Shown here piece by piece: positions 11,401 through 25,756 of a DNA stretch of 28,837 nt (position 1 is its first letter; each line of letters starts with the position of its first letter). The notes under the pieces are model-generated. The model was not told where the DNA came from and made no database searches. It saw only the letters and a program-made list of their open reading frames with translations. The stretch is taken from contig NW_019775695.1 in assembly GCF_001039355.2 (NCBI RefSeq), positions 116,416 through 145,252 of the forward strand. The letters are read 5' to 3'. Origin of the DNA: Lingula anatina. Its lineage: Eukaryota > Brachiopoda > Lingulata > Lingulida > Lingulidae. Position numbers and translations under genes: made by a program.

Positions 11401-14400
11401 AATTTCAGAATGAATATTGGTGACAGTCCAATTTTTTCAGTATTGAAGATTAGATTTACTGATACAGTACATTCTTTACTCATACAAAAATGGATTATCA
11501 CCATAAAGTAGTTTTTAACACATCTTTTGTAAAGGCAAGTTATTTTTGTATGACCTTTAATATGAAGGTTTTGAAGAAAAATAAAGTATTGTTACAATAG
11601 CTCTTAATGATTCCAAATATTTTTAAAAGTGAATACATAAAAAAGTTAAGAATAGGTAAATAATAGAAATAATAAAAAAATCTGGGTTTAGACATGATGT
11701 TTTTTTTTTCCTTTTTGACTGAAAAGAGTAATTGGAACACAGATAATCTTTTAAGTGCTTTGTTATTCATTATTAATATATTTATCAATGCATCCCTCTG
11801 CTTTCAATAAGTGGCAAAAAAAGTCTGTTGAACCAGCAGGAGACTGAATCTGTTCTAAGGACATGGAGGTCATGAATGCATTTTAAAAAGGATGAAACAA
11901 AAACATTTGGTTTTTGAGAAATAAACAATATGGAGTCTATTTGTCAAAATATTGCATCCAGTTGTCAAATGATCAGTGGATAATGAAGATGCCTTTGTGG
12001 TATTAAGTAGATTTTTTTTTCTTTCCTTTATAAACCACAATTTTGTGTGTATGCACAACAAATATGCCCCTCGCCAATATGATCATGATTGCAATATAGT
12101 TATTGTTGTCTAATCTTTGGAATAATGCATTATTTATGACATGCTCTGGTGTCACTTTCCCCATTGATGGTAACCTTCGATAATGATTTTCTGTCGTGAA
12201 TCATGTGTTATAGGCAGTGTGATTAGTAATAACCATGGTGAAATAGGCCACACACTCCATGGTTATATGGCAGGAGAAAGGGAAGAACGAGGTGATGACA
12301 TTAATCTCGCGCTGCCTCACAAACCTGTCCTACTATTGGGAATTGGGAGTAATGAACAGTGGCCTGTATTGTGTACTGTTGATTCAGTCATACATAGCTC
12401 TCAGCCTTTTGTGCTGCAAACACACCAGATCATTGATTCTCGGAGTTGGGCAGGGGTTCCAGATCAACAGCAGCTGCAGAGTGCAGGGAATTTCCAACAC
12501 AAAGTTAACACAACCCACGGCCTCATGGTCATCTTGTGGCCATCAAAAAAAAAAAAAAAAAATGATCCAGTGAAAATTGAATTCCCCAGAAGACAGAGAA
12601 ATTGCTTTGAAATTTAAATTAACTATGCTGATCAATAATTTGTGGAAATTCCAACCTAACTAGGTTAGAGATGAATAGATAATGGAGAGGGGTGGCTCTC
12701 TGTAATTCATTTTATGGGTAAAAAGATGGAGAAAAGTGTGGAGTTGTTCTTGTATTTCTGTGCAGTGATGTGATGAAAGCAGGTGACAGAGGTTGATATG
12801 TGGACTGCATGGTATGATATTACCATACCACCCACCAGTTCCTTAATATACCATAATATGCAAAAGCTATGAAAGCAATGAATGCATGTGTGCGACACCT
12901 ACACACTTTGCCACATGATACAGGCAATGTGTCCCTGAAAAGAATACTTATTTGGATTTCTGCAAAGCTGTGCTATCTGAAAAAGTGATGTAATCTACTT
13001 CAGACAAGTGAAGTAATAACATAAACTGTGGGATGAAGTGTTTTACTCTAATGAGAAAAACTAAATGTATGCATTAACAAATAAAAGAAAAAAATTCTAC
13101 CAGCTTGATTTGGGTTGTTCTATAGAATAAACAATATTCCTGCCACATATGTATGACTGACTGAGTGATGTTGTAGGTGGGTATGTTTATGTAGAGACTG
13201 AGACCATAAGAAATGTTATTTCCAAATGTTGGTGGATGACTGACTGTCACCTTTTGGAGTTTTACACAAAACATTAGATAATCAGTGAAGGGAAGGCCTT
13301 GGCATGCTCTATTGCATGTATAAATGCCTCCGTGCACTTCTGCATTTCGTGACTCTTACTAGGGATAGAGCATGACACATCCTGATATTTTTTGCTTGAA
13401 AACCGTGGTTTAAATATATATAAACTGAAACAGGTTGATCTTGTTCACTAGTACAGTCAATGCATTCTACTTTTTAAAATGCTGTTGCGTGAGATTCAGC
13501 AGCCAACAAATTGAGTCAAATTGATTGCATTAGCAAAATGCTTCATTGTTCAATGTATGCTAACAGTAGTTGCTACTGTGTAAACATGTCTATGGATTGG
13601 GAAGATGTTATCCAAGTGAATAGATGCCAGCCACTCATGGGATTGCACCATGTCTGATAAACTCAAAGACTGCTTATTGACAGAGTCATATTTTTAATTC
13701 AAAATCCTACTGATCATGAGCTTTATTTTAAAAAAACCTTAACCTTAAACAAGTTATTTTTTAGTTGGCAGAGCTATTATGCTTTGAAAAGTTGAATCCA
13801 ATTTGATTGTAATTATGTCTGCCATTTCTTTCTGTGTCAAAAAGTCAAAATCCTGGTATTTTTAATAGGTAATTAAAAAAGTCTACTTGTTCCTTTGGTG
13901 AAGTTGTTATAACCAGTGGACATGATATTGTTAGAAACTAGGGGACTAGTCAAAAAAAAAATAATAAATTAAAAAAAATAAATAAATAAATAAAAAACTT
14001 GCAGTGATGAGCAAATGTTTGTAGGCAAACACTGGCATTAGGAATCATTGTGACACTTTGTCACTGAGGAAATCTTTATATTTCAGCCATAAAGCCCTAT
14101 AGACATAACAAGACGAGAATATTAGAGCAACAGTATCATCCTATAGCAGAAAATATGTTCCTATCAAGGTCTGAATTACTCTACTACATCAATTCTGTGC
14201 TATGATTAATCAATCGATAATTTTTGATGATCCTCTTAAGACCAGTGACCCATTGCTGCATTTGTCAATGATTCTGGTGTTTTGCAGTGACTAGACATAA
14301 TTTTTCCATAAATAACTGTTATTGATTCAAGTAATTATTCAAGGCAAATGTGTTAAAGATGTAAAGGTTTTTTCTTCTAATTTAGTTGGAATAATACATG

Positions 14401-17400
14401 TGTGAACATAGTTTACTGATCTTTTTATTATTTAAAAAGGAAGAAGAAAAAGAATACTAGGTGTGTGCTGACACGGGATCAGAAGATGAGTCTCAAACAG
14501 CCACATCAACTGTTATTTACCTGTCACGAGAGACAGTTTACATGACACATGTATAGTAATAGATATCCTATTCTATTCAGTTACAAACTCTCCCATGGCC
14601 ATTTGGATACCTATAATACAAAATGTCAGTGTCATGACTCAGATGTTGGATATGAATTCTTTTAAACAGCTGTTATAGAATTATTTATCTTTTGGTTTTA
14701 ATAAAACTTTTGATAAATCTGATCAACTTAACACTTGTTTTATATGGACGTTAAAAATTATTGAATTGACTTGGTTTTGATGAATTTTTTTGGAATATCA
14801 TAATTACTCAACAGCAGCAGGGGGTGAAGAAATGATATGGTTTACCTGGATTATGAGTCTGTAAAACCTCTCAGTTTACCTTCAAATTTGATAAGAAAAA
14901 CTACCGACTTGTATTCCTCTATAGATATCTGAAAGATGACAAGCATTGAAAGCAAATTTAACTATTTAGATGGTAAAATTTAATGTCCCCATCTAGAACT
15001 GGTTACTAAAGACCTGTAAATTTTACTATATTTTAAGTAAGTAATCTTAAAAAAAAAAAAAAAAGCTATGTGCAATCTTTTGTTAATTTGTCTAGCATTT
15101 TCAAGCAGAAGAGAAAATTAAAGACAGTTCAAGCAGTAAAGTCGCTTGAAATTCCTTACACATACTCATTTGTTTAAATAGGCCTCCTTTTTAGGTTAAG
15201 CATGCCAATTAATTTGTAGTGACAGTAAAAAAAAAAAAACTTGTCTGGTAGGACATCAGTGCTTTTCAGTTAAAGAATTATGATGTCACTGATGGAAATA
15301 TCTCAAAGAAAAAGAAGCTTCATTATCAACCTGTTGAGAGGGTGCCTGGTGGAGTTGTACCAACCTCTTTACATGACATCCTGAACCATAAATAAAAATG
15401 GCATTTAGTTATTTAGGCGAATGAGACCTCTAGATGAGAGGCCATTACTTGTAATTTCATTTCTGGGTAATGTCAGGAAATCAATAGCAGCCAGATACAG
15501 ATCTGCCGTCCATGCAGCAGGAGAACACTGTATGTGGTAGTGAGACTAGTGAGAGAGCTAGTGGAAGCTAGCTTAAGCTCTAACCAAGTGGTAATATTCA
15601 CTTGCACTCTGTCATGTAGAGCCTCTCCACCTACATCTAGCCATAATTTGGTTGTGATTCAATATGGATTCAGCAGAAGTTTACAAATATTGATTGCAAT
15701 CAGTCAGAGTTGGTTGCTGAACCTCGTTGTGAACCAAGCTTGAGCGAGTGCTATGTACAGTAATCATCATCACCTGATAACATTATAGCTCTTGGAGTAG
15801 GGCTTCTGTTGATAATAATTGAATAAAGTTATCAGAAAATATTTAGGATTCAATAGTAAAAAAATATGTAAGAAAGATCGTTTAACGTCAGTCAATGAAA
15901 TAAAAACATATCTGAAATTGTGCTATGTATAAATTCATGGAGTTCAATACTCATCCATGTAAGCAATGTGGATAAACTTAAAGACCAGTCCAGACACGGG
16001 CTAGATTGCGCCTCATGTAAATCAACACACAAGTCCTAAGGCACACTTTTTGTCGAAAAATTTTGAAAAAATGATGGTCGAAGTGATAATGATTGCCGTC
16101 AAGTGGAAGTTTTCTTGACGTGACATTTGCAGACACCATGTATGCCCATTTTCAGGCAACTTAATCTCAAGAGCATTAGGAAGCAACATATTATACCATG
16201 GAAAACAGGAGATCCAATATTGGTGAAATAAAATCTGGCAGCTTCATGTGCATAAAATGCTAGAATTAATTAAGTGAAACACAGGAATAGTTGGTTTGCA
16301 TTATTACGAAAAAGGTATTTTGGGGGTGAAGTCGTGTTTTTAAGGAAAAAGTACTTGGAATGAGACAGATTGTATAATGTGCAATTTATTTGGTCCTTAA
16401 CAAAAAAAAAAAAAAAAAAANNNNNNNNNNNNNNNNNNTCTTAAGTGTGAAGTAGCTATGTATGTATATTATTGTATTTTTCCTTAATGTGTAAATAAGC
16501 TTAGGAGTGTTAAGTAACCTATGATTAGGGATAAAAAAAAACTCAAGGTTATAAGGTTAACTAGGGACCTAGGATGTTGATGTTGATAAATTCCCTGTCA
16601 TTGTGTCATGGCAGAGCAGATAACAGAACTATTTACTGCCGACTATGCTAATCTCACAAGAAGTGTCAAATAACCCCACGACACATAACCACAACCTACA
16701 TCACATGGAAGAAGCCTGACAAGAAATTTTTCGAGCTTCTTGACAATTTCCATGATGAGGGAAGAAGCCCAAACAATGTCATAAAATGCAGCTACGATGA
16801 GAAAATGGCTGTATTTCATGAGAAGCGTGGGTACCAGAATTGTTGACCTTTATAGCCTGAGTGGTTGTATATCAATTTTTGTAGCTTTGATGTTGTCTAG
16901 ATTAAGAGTACAATATGGCTTCTTACTGGACAAGGCATTTGTTTAAAGAAGACCAACTGGTGCCTTTGCTCTGATTAGACTGATCAATAAGTCTCTAAAC
17001 GTGCCTCAGTCCATTTCTCAAGGGGAGTTTGTATCTATTTGTGTGCCTGCCCATCCTATAAAAACATCATACAAAATTGATAAAAGATAAATACCCTATA
17101 GATAGGCAGTGCATTGTTTGCAACAAAACTGGCAGCATTTTATGAGTATAGTTTTCTATCGTAATAATGCAGGTGGTTAATGTTAAAAATCATTGGGATT
17201 TTTTGTGTGCGTCCTGACACAATGCAGCGTAAATCCCATTTAGAAATCATAAAGGTGTCAAGTAGGCCTTATCTGATTCCTGGGAAAGTGTATACCTGTT
17301 CTGGGAAACAGCTTTGTTAGCCCTGGCTAAAATCACACAGCAACCGATAGGCAGTGCAGAAAGGAAATGATTAAATTGCTGTTTGATGTCATTTATCACA

Positions 17401-19520
17401 AAATTTCACCTGTCGGGATCGGGTTTTTTTGTCAATTAAAATACAAAAGATTTATTAGTGGATGGTTTTTGATTTCACCCACTGGTGGTAAGTGGGGAAA
17501 GGTTTTCCCCTGTGTTTCATTGACCTGATTGGGAAGACAAAAGAATGTTAGCAGCCTGTATTTATTTAGTTAATTAATCAGTCAGTGTGTCAGTCAGTCA
17601 GTTATTAAGTTGATATAGGGATAGAAAAACCTGGGAGATCCTTTTGTTATTTCAAGAGATAAGGTTTTCTTTATGTGATATGAAAACAAGTCATCATTGT
17701 CAGTTGAAGTAGTTTATTTGTTACATGGCAAAGTGGATGAGTTGGATTTTTGGGACATGTAAATGAAACAGAGATGCTTGTGACAATAGTTGGGCATATA
17801 ATTGGAATACTAATGTCATGATAACCAAAATCACCATTATAAACTCATTTTGACAGTGTGATTGGTGTACGTGAAAAATGGCAATCAAGAAAAATTGGGT
17901 ATTGTATTATTTCCTGGAATTCTGTAATTGAGCAATTCTGTTAAAACCTCTATCTAGTGTATTGTGACAACCTTCCCAAGGCGATCGTATCAACTGGTTC
18001 CTCATCTTATTACCCACCACAGCAGATCAAGTTAAACAAAGTGTAGTAATATTTGTCCTTTTTCCTTTGGAAATACTTGCTTTAATGACAACAGTGCACC
18101 CTTCAGTAGATGCACGCCAAAGCATGGGAAGAGTTGGTCAAGACTACGAGAACACAAATGTCCAAATGACTTCATTGGATCTTTTGTATATATGTATGAT
18201 GTATGTGTTGAATATTTGTCTTATAACACCCTGATATTTTGAATCAGTTTTGCCATAGTATGTCTGAACTTTGTCTCTTTTGTTTGGGATCTGGAATGTT
18301 ATTTGATAATGATTGCCAGCCAAACCAAGTTTCTGAACAGTGCCCAACAGTGTTATTACAAATGTAGAAGATGATATTTTTGTTCACAAGTGAATCTTTT
18401 CCACAATTTAAATGTCATTTTTTTTTTCAAAATTTGATGCCTTTGTCTGTTAACAATTGAACTACATTGTTTTCTTTTGTCAGCTTGAAGGGGAAAGATA
18501 ACACTGGAATATTGCCATTTGGGCAGCGTGTGTTATAGGAATACTAGCATGATTAGAAGAAAATGTTTTTTTTGCTCAACAACTGAAATGATGTTGTAGG
18601 TGATCATACTCTGTTGGTGAATTTTATCAGTAGTGAGATTGGTGTTTATCTACTTAATACAGAAGTCTGCAAAATTGCCCAACCAAAGTATAGGCAAGGT
18701 CTTTTGTTGTTAAAAAATTCATAATAAAAAAAATTAAAAAATGAATTCAGGAATTTGTGTTTTTTTAAAAGTTAAAATTGATATCAAGTAACATCTAAAT
18801 TTGCCATTCAATCACGTCATATATAATAACAACAATTAACATGTCAAAATGTACTCAATAAGTTAGTGATTTTTTTAGGATGCCATCTTGGTGTTTCAGG
18901 TGTTGCACCTTAAATACTTGTAGTTTATTGTCTGAATGGAGGTGGAATGAGGTTTAAATCATCTCCCTATTGACTTCCACACAACCAATGCCATGGCTCA
19001 GTATTACAAGAAGGCAAAAGTTGTTGATAAAAGTGTTCTGAATAATGGAGGGGACATATTATCCTCATACAATTCTCCAAGGAATGATTGAATTTACTCA
19101 GTTCAGTTCCAGGATGGGTCTTGACCAATGTGTGGTTGCACGACTCTTTTTACTCTCTCTGTGCTCATTTCACTATTCTAACACTATTGATTGATTTGTT
19201 TTTCAGTGAGACCAATAGAATGGACTCTGGTCTGATCATAGAGCTGTGGAACAAAGGCATGCTGTGGGACAAACTAATGGGGACACACTGGCTGCCACTG
19301 ATGAAGATCCCACATTCTAACACGGTATGGTAATATAAACAGCCATCACCCCTGTTGGAAAACCATAGATTTTAACTACATGTAGACCCAGGACCAACAA
19401 CCACCAAACTGTGATTGTGATTTTGTTAAAGCTCTATCAGCCCCCCCCCCCCCCCATTTTCTCACTGATCAGCATGTTTTGTGGAGATAGTACATGTTTG
19501 TTAAATGACTAACTGATGTG

Positions 19521-19599
<79 letters not shown>

Positions 19600-20201
19600 T
19601 TTTAACTCCCTGAATGCACACTGTTTTAAGTAGTTAAAAAAATGACATGCAAACCTATAATAAGAAACTGATTTTTTGTTTTTTCCCATTTATATTACTG
19701 TATAGAAAATTTTTTATTAAAACTACTTTGGTTAACAAGAGATAAGAGAATTTACCAGTTATTTTGCTATGTTACAACATTTTACTGTTATGACTGGAAA
19801 ACAGAAAATCCATTTTCCATCAAACTTCTTGTAGGAATGAGAAGCACTTAGTCCAAATGAAGATATTCAGACCCTACATTTCTATGTTGCAGCCTTATTC
19901 TCTTTTTTGCAGAATTATGAAATGTAAAAATTATACTTGGTTTAAAATAAAGTTCAAGGAAACCTTTGAGCATGGTGTTTAGACATTTTATCATATGTTA
20001 TGTAGTTAAATTTGTTGTATTTTGTTGTATCACTATCTGACTGAAACAAATTCTTTCCAGGAGACTGATGGCAAGTGGCTTCAGCTGTTCAGTGAGGTGG
20101 TGATCAGAAATGGAGAGATTTGTGGAACCAGAGGTCCAACAGAAAATAGTGTGCTCATAGATGCAAGATTTGAACTACCCTGTGGTATGTTGCTCTCTTT
20201 T

Positions 20202-20237
<36 letters not shown>

Positions 20238-20462
20238 GCATGTGGCTATATCTTATCTTTCAAATATAGGGTAGCATATAATGGGCATATGTATTATACC
20301 ATAGCATTCTGCTGCATGAAAAATCATGGTTGCATGAGTTAATATTGGGAGAGTCTAATATTCTAATAGAATCAGAGGGTATCTGGATAATGAGTAATTA
20401 TATAAATAACCTGTTAGTTTGTACTTGCAAATAAGATATGAATAGCCTAATTTTTTAAAAAT

Positions 20463-20497
<35 letters not shown>

Positions 20498-23400
20498 TTT
20501 TTGACAATAATATTCAAAATTTAGTTTCTCTTCTGTCTTAACCTGTATATTACAGTAGCATCTGTTAGGTGGAAAAAGGTTTTGCAAAATTATGTTTTTT
20601 ACTTGGAAGTGTTTTGTCACAAGTTGTTTTTTGCTTTGATGGATACTTTACATGTTCCTAACAAATTTCAATTATGAGATTAAAATCTGTTAATGAAAGT
20701 TATTCCTCGCCTATGTAATACAAGAGGATTTAATGATTGCCTTTAAATATATATATTGCCACAGTTGTATATGTCACAGTTACTTAATGAATGACGTTAG
20801 TCATTTAATGGTGATGGCTAACAGTAAGTAGTTACCATATTTTTTACGGCTCACTTTGTTTTTTATTGCACATACTAGGCGGTAAGTACTCCATGATTTT
20901 TACTAACTGATATTCTGCTTTCTACATTACTTGATGCCTTCACTGAAGGTTTGCAATTCATTGTTGTGGCTCTGCAAGGTTACTTACTGTCTAGTTTTGC
21001 CTTAAGATAAAATTGAACAAGAAGAGCACTGCCTTTCTCTGTGTGTATTTGTATACTTATAATCCATAAAACTAGATCTATAAGTCTAATTTTGCATGTG
21101 TATTCACCAGTATATATTGAGGATTAATTAGTGCACTACGGAGAAACATAAGTTCACCAAGTACTTACGGTTTCGGAAAGCCTAGGCTTTCACTTTCCTA
21201 GTGGAATAAAACATTGCACTTTTCTCACTAATTCTCTTATGGTTATAAACCTTAATTGAATTTTAGTATGTTGTATTTCATAACAGTTTTATAACCCCAG
21301 TCAATAATTTCTGTGATTTATTTTAATTTCATCTTTATATATAGTCATTTTTGTGTTTTTACTTTAAGTAATCATCTTTGCCTGTCTGTGCAGTATCTTG
21401 AACTTTCTTCAATTTATAATTAGAGTCATCATTTTGCTTTAAACTTGCTTAAGTCCTCACTAGGGATTAAACATTGATCAAGTTGAAAAAAAAGGCTTGT
21501 TGTGATTATTTTATCAATTTTTTAAAAATTTATTTTACTCACTTCCTCAACACAGCAATATGTTGAAAAATGAAATTCAGTTTTATGTGTTCTACTCATT
21601 TTACTGTATGTTATTATATTATCATTTAATCATATAATTAGTTTAAATTTTTTGTCATATGTATTTCCTATTACATGTAAGTGTTTGTGTTAATAAATAT
21701 CATGGCAAATAAAATAATTTTTATTAGAATTTAAAAAAGAAAGAAAATTAAAGTTATTGTAATTGTTAGTGCTTACATCCATGTCAGTTATAAAGCTCAG
21801 TACAACTGAGTTATTCCTTGGTGTGTTTTGTTTTGGGAAATGTTTATGTTTTATAACAAAATGAAAAACATAAGTGGCGGTTAATATAAGATTTTATTCA
21901 GTTGGAAAAAACGGCATGATTTAGATTTAAAAAGTAAAAAGGGAAGTTGTCAAAATAAAAATGTAAAATTAGAATTAGATATGTTTTGTTTCAATGTTGT
22001 GTCTCATAAAAAGTATTGTTATTTAGTAGGTGAAATGTCCTCACAAAAGTAAATGGATCTTGCTTGGAAATGTTCAGTGTGTTACTATTCTCTTTTGTCA
22101 TTGTGTTTTTGTACAAATCATCCAATTCTGTCAATGTATATCACATAACTTTACCAAACTTGACTTTCTACAGATCTTCCAGAAGGAGAGGCCCTTGAAC
22201 TGCAAAACAAATTAGAGGTTTTGAACAACATAATGGACCAAGAGGTAAGTGGACATATTTCTTTTCTGAATATTACTTAGACTGCATTTCCACAGATTTA
22301 GATCAATCCATCTGGATCAACCTAACTCCCTGGGGGTTCACGCTAAATTGCTGTCAGCCGAACATGCACCGATGTTAATTACCCCTTACAGCTTTTAGTA
22401 GGTGGGACAGGCATATAAGCAGGCTAAGGCTCTATTCCCATAGATTTTAGATCGGTCTATCCCCGCGAGGAGTCTCACTAGATTACTTTCAGATAATCCG
22501 ACTTAAATGCCCGTCCCGCCTACTACAAGCTGTAAGGGGGTAATTAACTTTCGTGTCCACCTGGCTGACAGCTATTTAGCGTGAACCCCCAGGGAGTTAC
22601 GTCGATCTAAAGTAGGTCGATCTAATCTATGGAAATGGGGTGTAAGCTGACAGTAATCTAGTGAGACTCCCACGGGGATAAATAGATCTAAAATCTATGA
22701 GAATGCAGTCTTAGATGGTTGAAACAAAACAAGATATCTGAAAACGCTGGGACTGTAATGGTTTCTGTTTAAGTAAAATGTTTTATATCCCAAGGGAATA
22801 TGGCACACATATCATAACATGCCATATGTGTGGTGGCAATACCTAAAGGAATGAAGAACTCCCTTTTTGTCCATACTTGAATGAAACAATCTTGCCTTGG
22901 AGACTTGAAGAGCCTTCTAAATATTACAGATTGGTTGTTTAATTTGCTGCGGTATTTCATGTACAGCTTAAGAGGATGATCATGAATCAGATGGTAGAAA
23001 ACACATTGATTAAATTTTTTGTCGTGTCTTAATCCATAGCACAAACAAGTCTTTAATTTAATCTCATAGCATATTAAGTTCATGCCAGGGTCTGGTTATG
23101 TCAATTAGACTTCCACAAGAACTTAGGGGTGACATCTTTGCTGGTTCAAGGACATTTTGTTTTTGTTATGCAATGTGAATAGCCTTGAACTTTCAGTTTT
23201 TTGAAAGTTATTTGATTGTCACAAAACAAATTTGTTCCACTTATCTGTGTTATCTCGCTTATCAGTTGTTATTTTGCTTCAGTTTTCATTTTATTAAGAG
23301 TTGCTTAAATCATTGAATGAGATGTATTGTGGGAAATGTAAAAAAAAACAAGAAATTACTTTGGAATAATAGATACTGACTTTTCGTTATTCTGTTTGAG

Positions 23401-25037
23401 TTTATAACTTTGAATAACCTCAACTTCTTGTGATATAAAGTGTCTTTGCTTTTCATCAGTAATGAATGCAGTATATACTAAACATTTTATGTCTTTTTAA
23501 GAGAGGATCAGTATGTCTGCTAAGGTACAAAATGATTGCAATTACTCCATATAAAAGGGTAGATAATTATTACATTTGATAATTATAAATAATTGCAAAG
23601 TCAGGGGGTTACAGTCAAGTCTGCTGTCCCCAGTTGGGTCCAATACTTGTATTAATGTGCCTCAAGATTGCAATTACATGAAGTTCAGATTTGGTCTATG
23701 AAATGAAATCCCATTCTTAAATAATTTTAACCAACCAAGGAACCAAAGCATAATAATAATAATACTAATGATCATTAAATAAGTAAAAACAATTCAGAAG
23801 ACGAAAACCTAGATGAAGCTGTCACCTGTAGATCTGTCTTGATACAGCACCCTGCCATTTTGAAATGAAAACGCCAACCACTAGCATGGTATGTAAATGT
23901 TCACACTTTGCCTTTCAAATCTATTGATTTTAGTCGTAGATAATACTGTAAAAGTGTCAAATGAACATCCAGGTTGAGATAATATAATGCGATAAGCACC
24001 CCTGGAAACAAAAGAGGAGGAATGAGGTACGTATATCTGTATCTGATCACATGGTAGATGAAAAGGTTGACCACCCTTTCCTTTCTCCTTTTCCCTGGAT
24101 TTCATCAGGTGTAGTGTATCATATCTTTTTTGTGTGGGAAGGGTATTGACTAAGTTGTTCAAAGTGAAATTACAAGAGCGAGTCTTCCCACTCGTATATT
24201 ACTGGCGTAGGTGGAAAGAGATCCTAGGATATTGGAATGCAATCTAATGAGACGAGGTCCATTGACTTAATAGAACTGGAGACTAATTTCTTTGTGATAA
24301 CATTACTCAGGAGTAAGGCAAAATTTCCTCTTTATGATAAAGACAAATTAATTGTTAATATTATCTATCCTCACTGTTTAAGGAAATACAATATCAAATG
24401 TATTTAACCACAATAAACGCCTGAAAGTGGAACGAACTGTCACCTGCCAGTAATTGGCCAATTGCTGGCTGTCAGTCATCGGCAACTCTCAGCCAATCAG
24501 CACAGTATTTTTTACACTCATTTTAAATAGGCTGCAATGACTGGATATATATATATCTTACTACGAAAAAAGAAAAGAAATAGGGTAAGGCCTTATCAAA
24601 TTATCTTACTGACAGGCCAATATGAAATATATTTGGTAGTATTTGAAATTTAAAAAAAATCTTTTTTCTAATTCATCTATCAGTGATACAGCTTGTTTCA
24701 TGCATCCAGGTACATCATGCAGTTTACAAGCTTCATTGTACCTTATCATGATCTAGCCCACTTAACGTTATTTTCTCAACTTCCCCAGTTGTTTAGATTT
24801 GAAGATATTGCAAGGCAGGTGTGATAAAGACTTGTTTGGCTAAATCGACTGTGACAGCTCCAGAGGTAAAAGTACGTAATTAAGCTGTGCTCACACTAGA
24901 CCCTTACTGAACACTGTCGCCTGTTTTGTTTTTGTAATGAGGATTAATTATTTAGATATGCTCTTCAAAAAAAAAAAAAAAAAAAAAAAAAGTTACGATA
25001 ACAATGTAAGGCTATGTATTCCATCAGTTTTTTATTT

Positions 25038-25072
<35 letters not shown>

Positions 25073-25756
25073 TTTTTTGTCATAGCTTGTCCAGAACCAG
25101 GTGATGTCACTGGGTGGGCAGAGTCTGTGGTTAGGTTAATTTTCTTTGTACTATGTGATAAATACACAATTCTAAATAAATGGAACAAATGGAATGCTAC
25201 TAGTACTTGTTTGCCTTTAGCATTGGGTTGCATGACTTACTAGAATTAAGCACTAATTATAGTAGTACTAAATATAAAGAAAATAATTGAATTGATTGAA
25301 TGACTAGCTCTGTCTCACAAACAAACTAATCATGTTATATTTGCTGGACTGCAATTGCGAATAATATGGACAATTTTAGTGCCATTTCTGCATTATAAAG
25401 ATACGCAACTCTACAGGTGATAATTCCTTGCTTCCAAGTGTGGTGTGATTTCTGAAGTGTATAGAATTTAAAGCTCATCTTAGCCAGCAATTTCAAAGGC
25501 GGGATCTCATCCTTGAAAATGGATCTTTTTACCATGATGGCATAGAAACCAGACCAGAATTTGAATCAGAGTGAACCTTTTCTCAGCCAAAGGGGCAGTT
25601 CATTCAAACCCCCCCCCCCTTTATTGATGCTAATAGCAAACCTTCTCTTACGATAGTGTAGAGTCAATGGAGCTGAATGTGTTAGGTGAGATGGAGGATG
25701 AGTCCAGAAGAAATGTGCTAAGTAAAACCAACTTGCTACAGCATTTTAGTAGCAAG

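Larger units (their letters stand above)
11144..19206 (+). other. UNC13 intron 3
   Basis: The intron is 8,063 bases. It holds a possible poly-A-tailed insertion (12183-12562), an A-rich AAAT-type tract (13951-13995), further poly-A runs (15050-15064, 15228-15239), an 18-N gap (16421-16438) and a coding-like patch (16608-16846). The rest (11144-12180, 12620-13940, 14000-16380, 16850-19200) shows no gene or clear repeat. Confidence 0.85.
19325..20060 (+). other. UNC13 intron 4
   Basis: This is the shortest intron, 736 bases. It has a poly-C run (19441-19455) and a GT microsatellite (19517-19597); the rest is AT-rich and featureless. Confidence 0.85.
20185..22173 (+). other. UNC13 intron 5
   Basis: The intron is 1,989 bases. 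It has a CT run close to the donor (20203-20234), a TTTA repeat (20461-20502) and a 16-bp palindrome (21176-21191). The remainder is very AT-rich with no coding signal. Confidence 0.85.

Noticed and set aside
19088-19333. 81-codon + strand frame
   Set aside because: It is intron sequence plus the true exon 4 read through; only 19207-19324 is coding.
20022-20342. 106-codon + strand frame
   Set aside because: It contains exon 5, but the ends are intron read-through, including the CT repeat translated as Leu/Ser.
22030-22215. 61-codon + strand frame ending in exon 6
   Set aside because: It reads exon 6 in the wrong frame; the UNC13 frame is fixed by exons 5 and 7.
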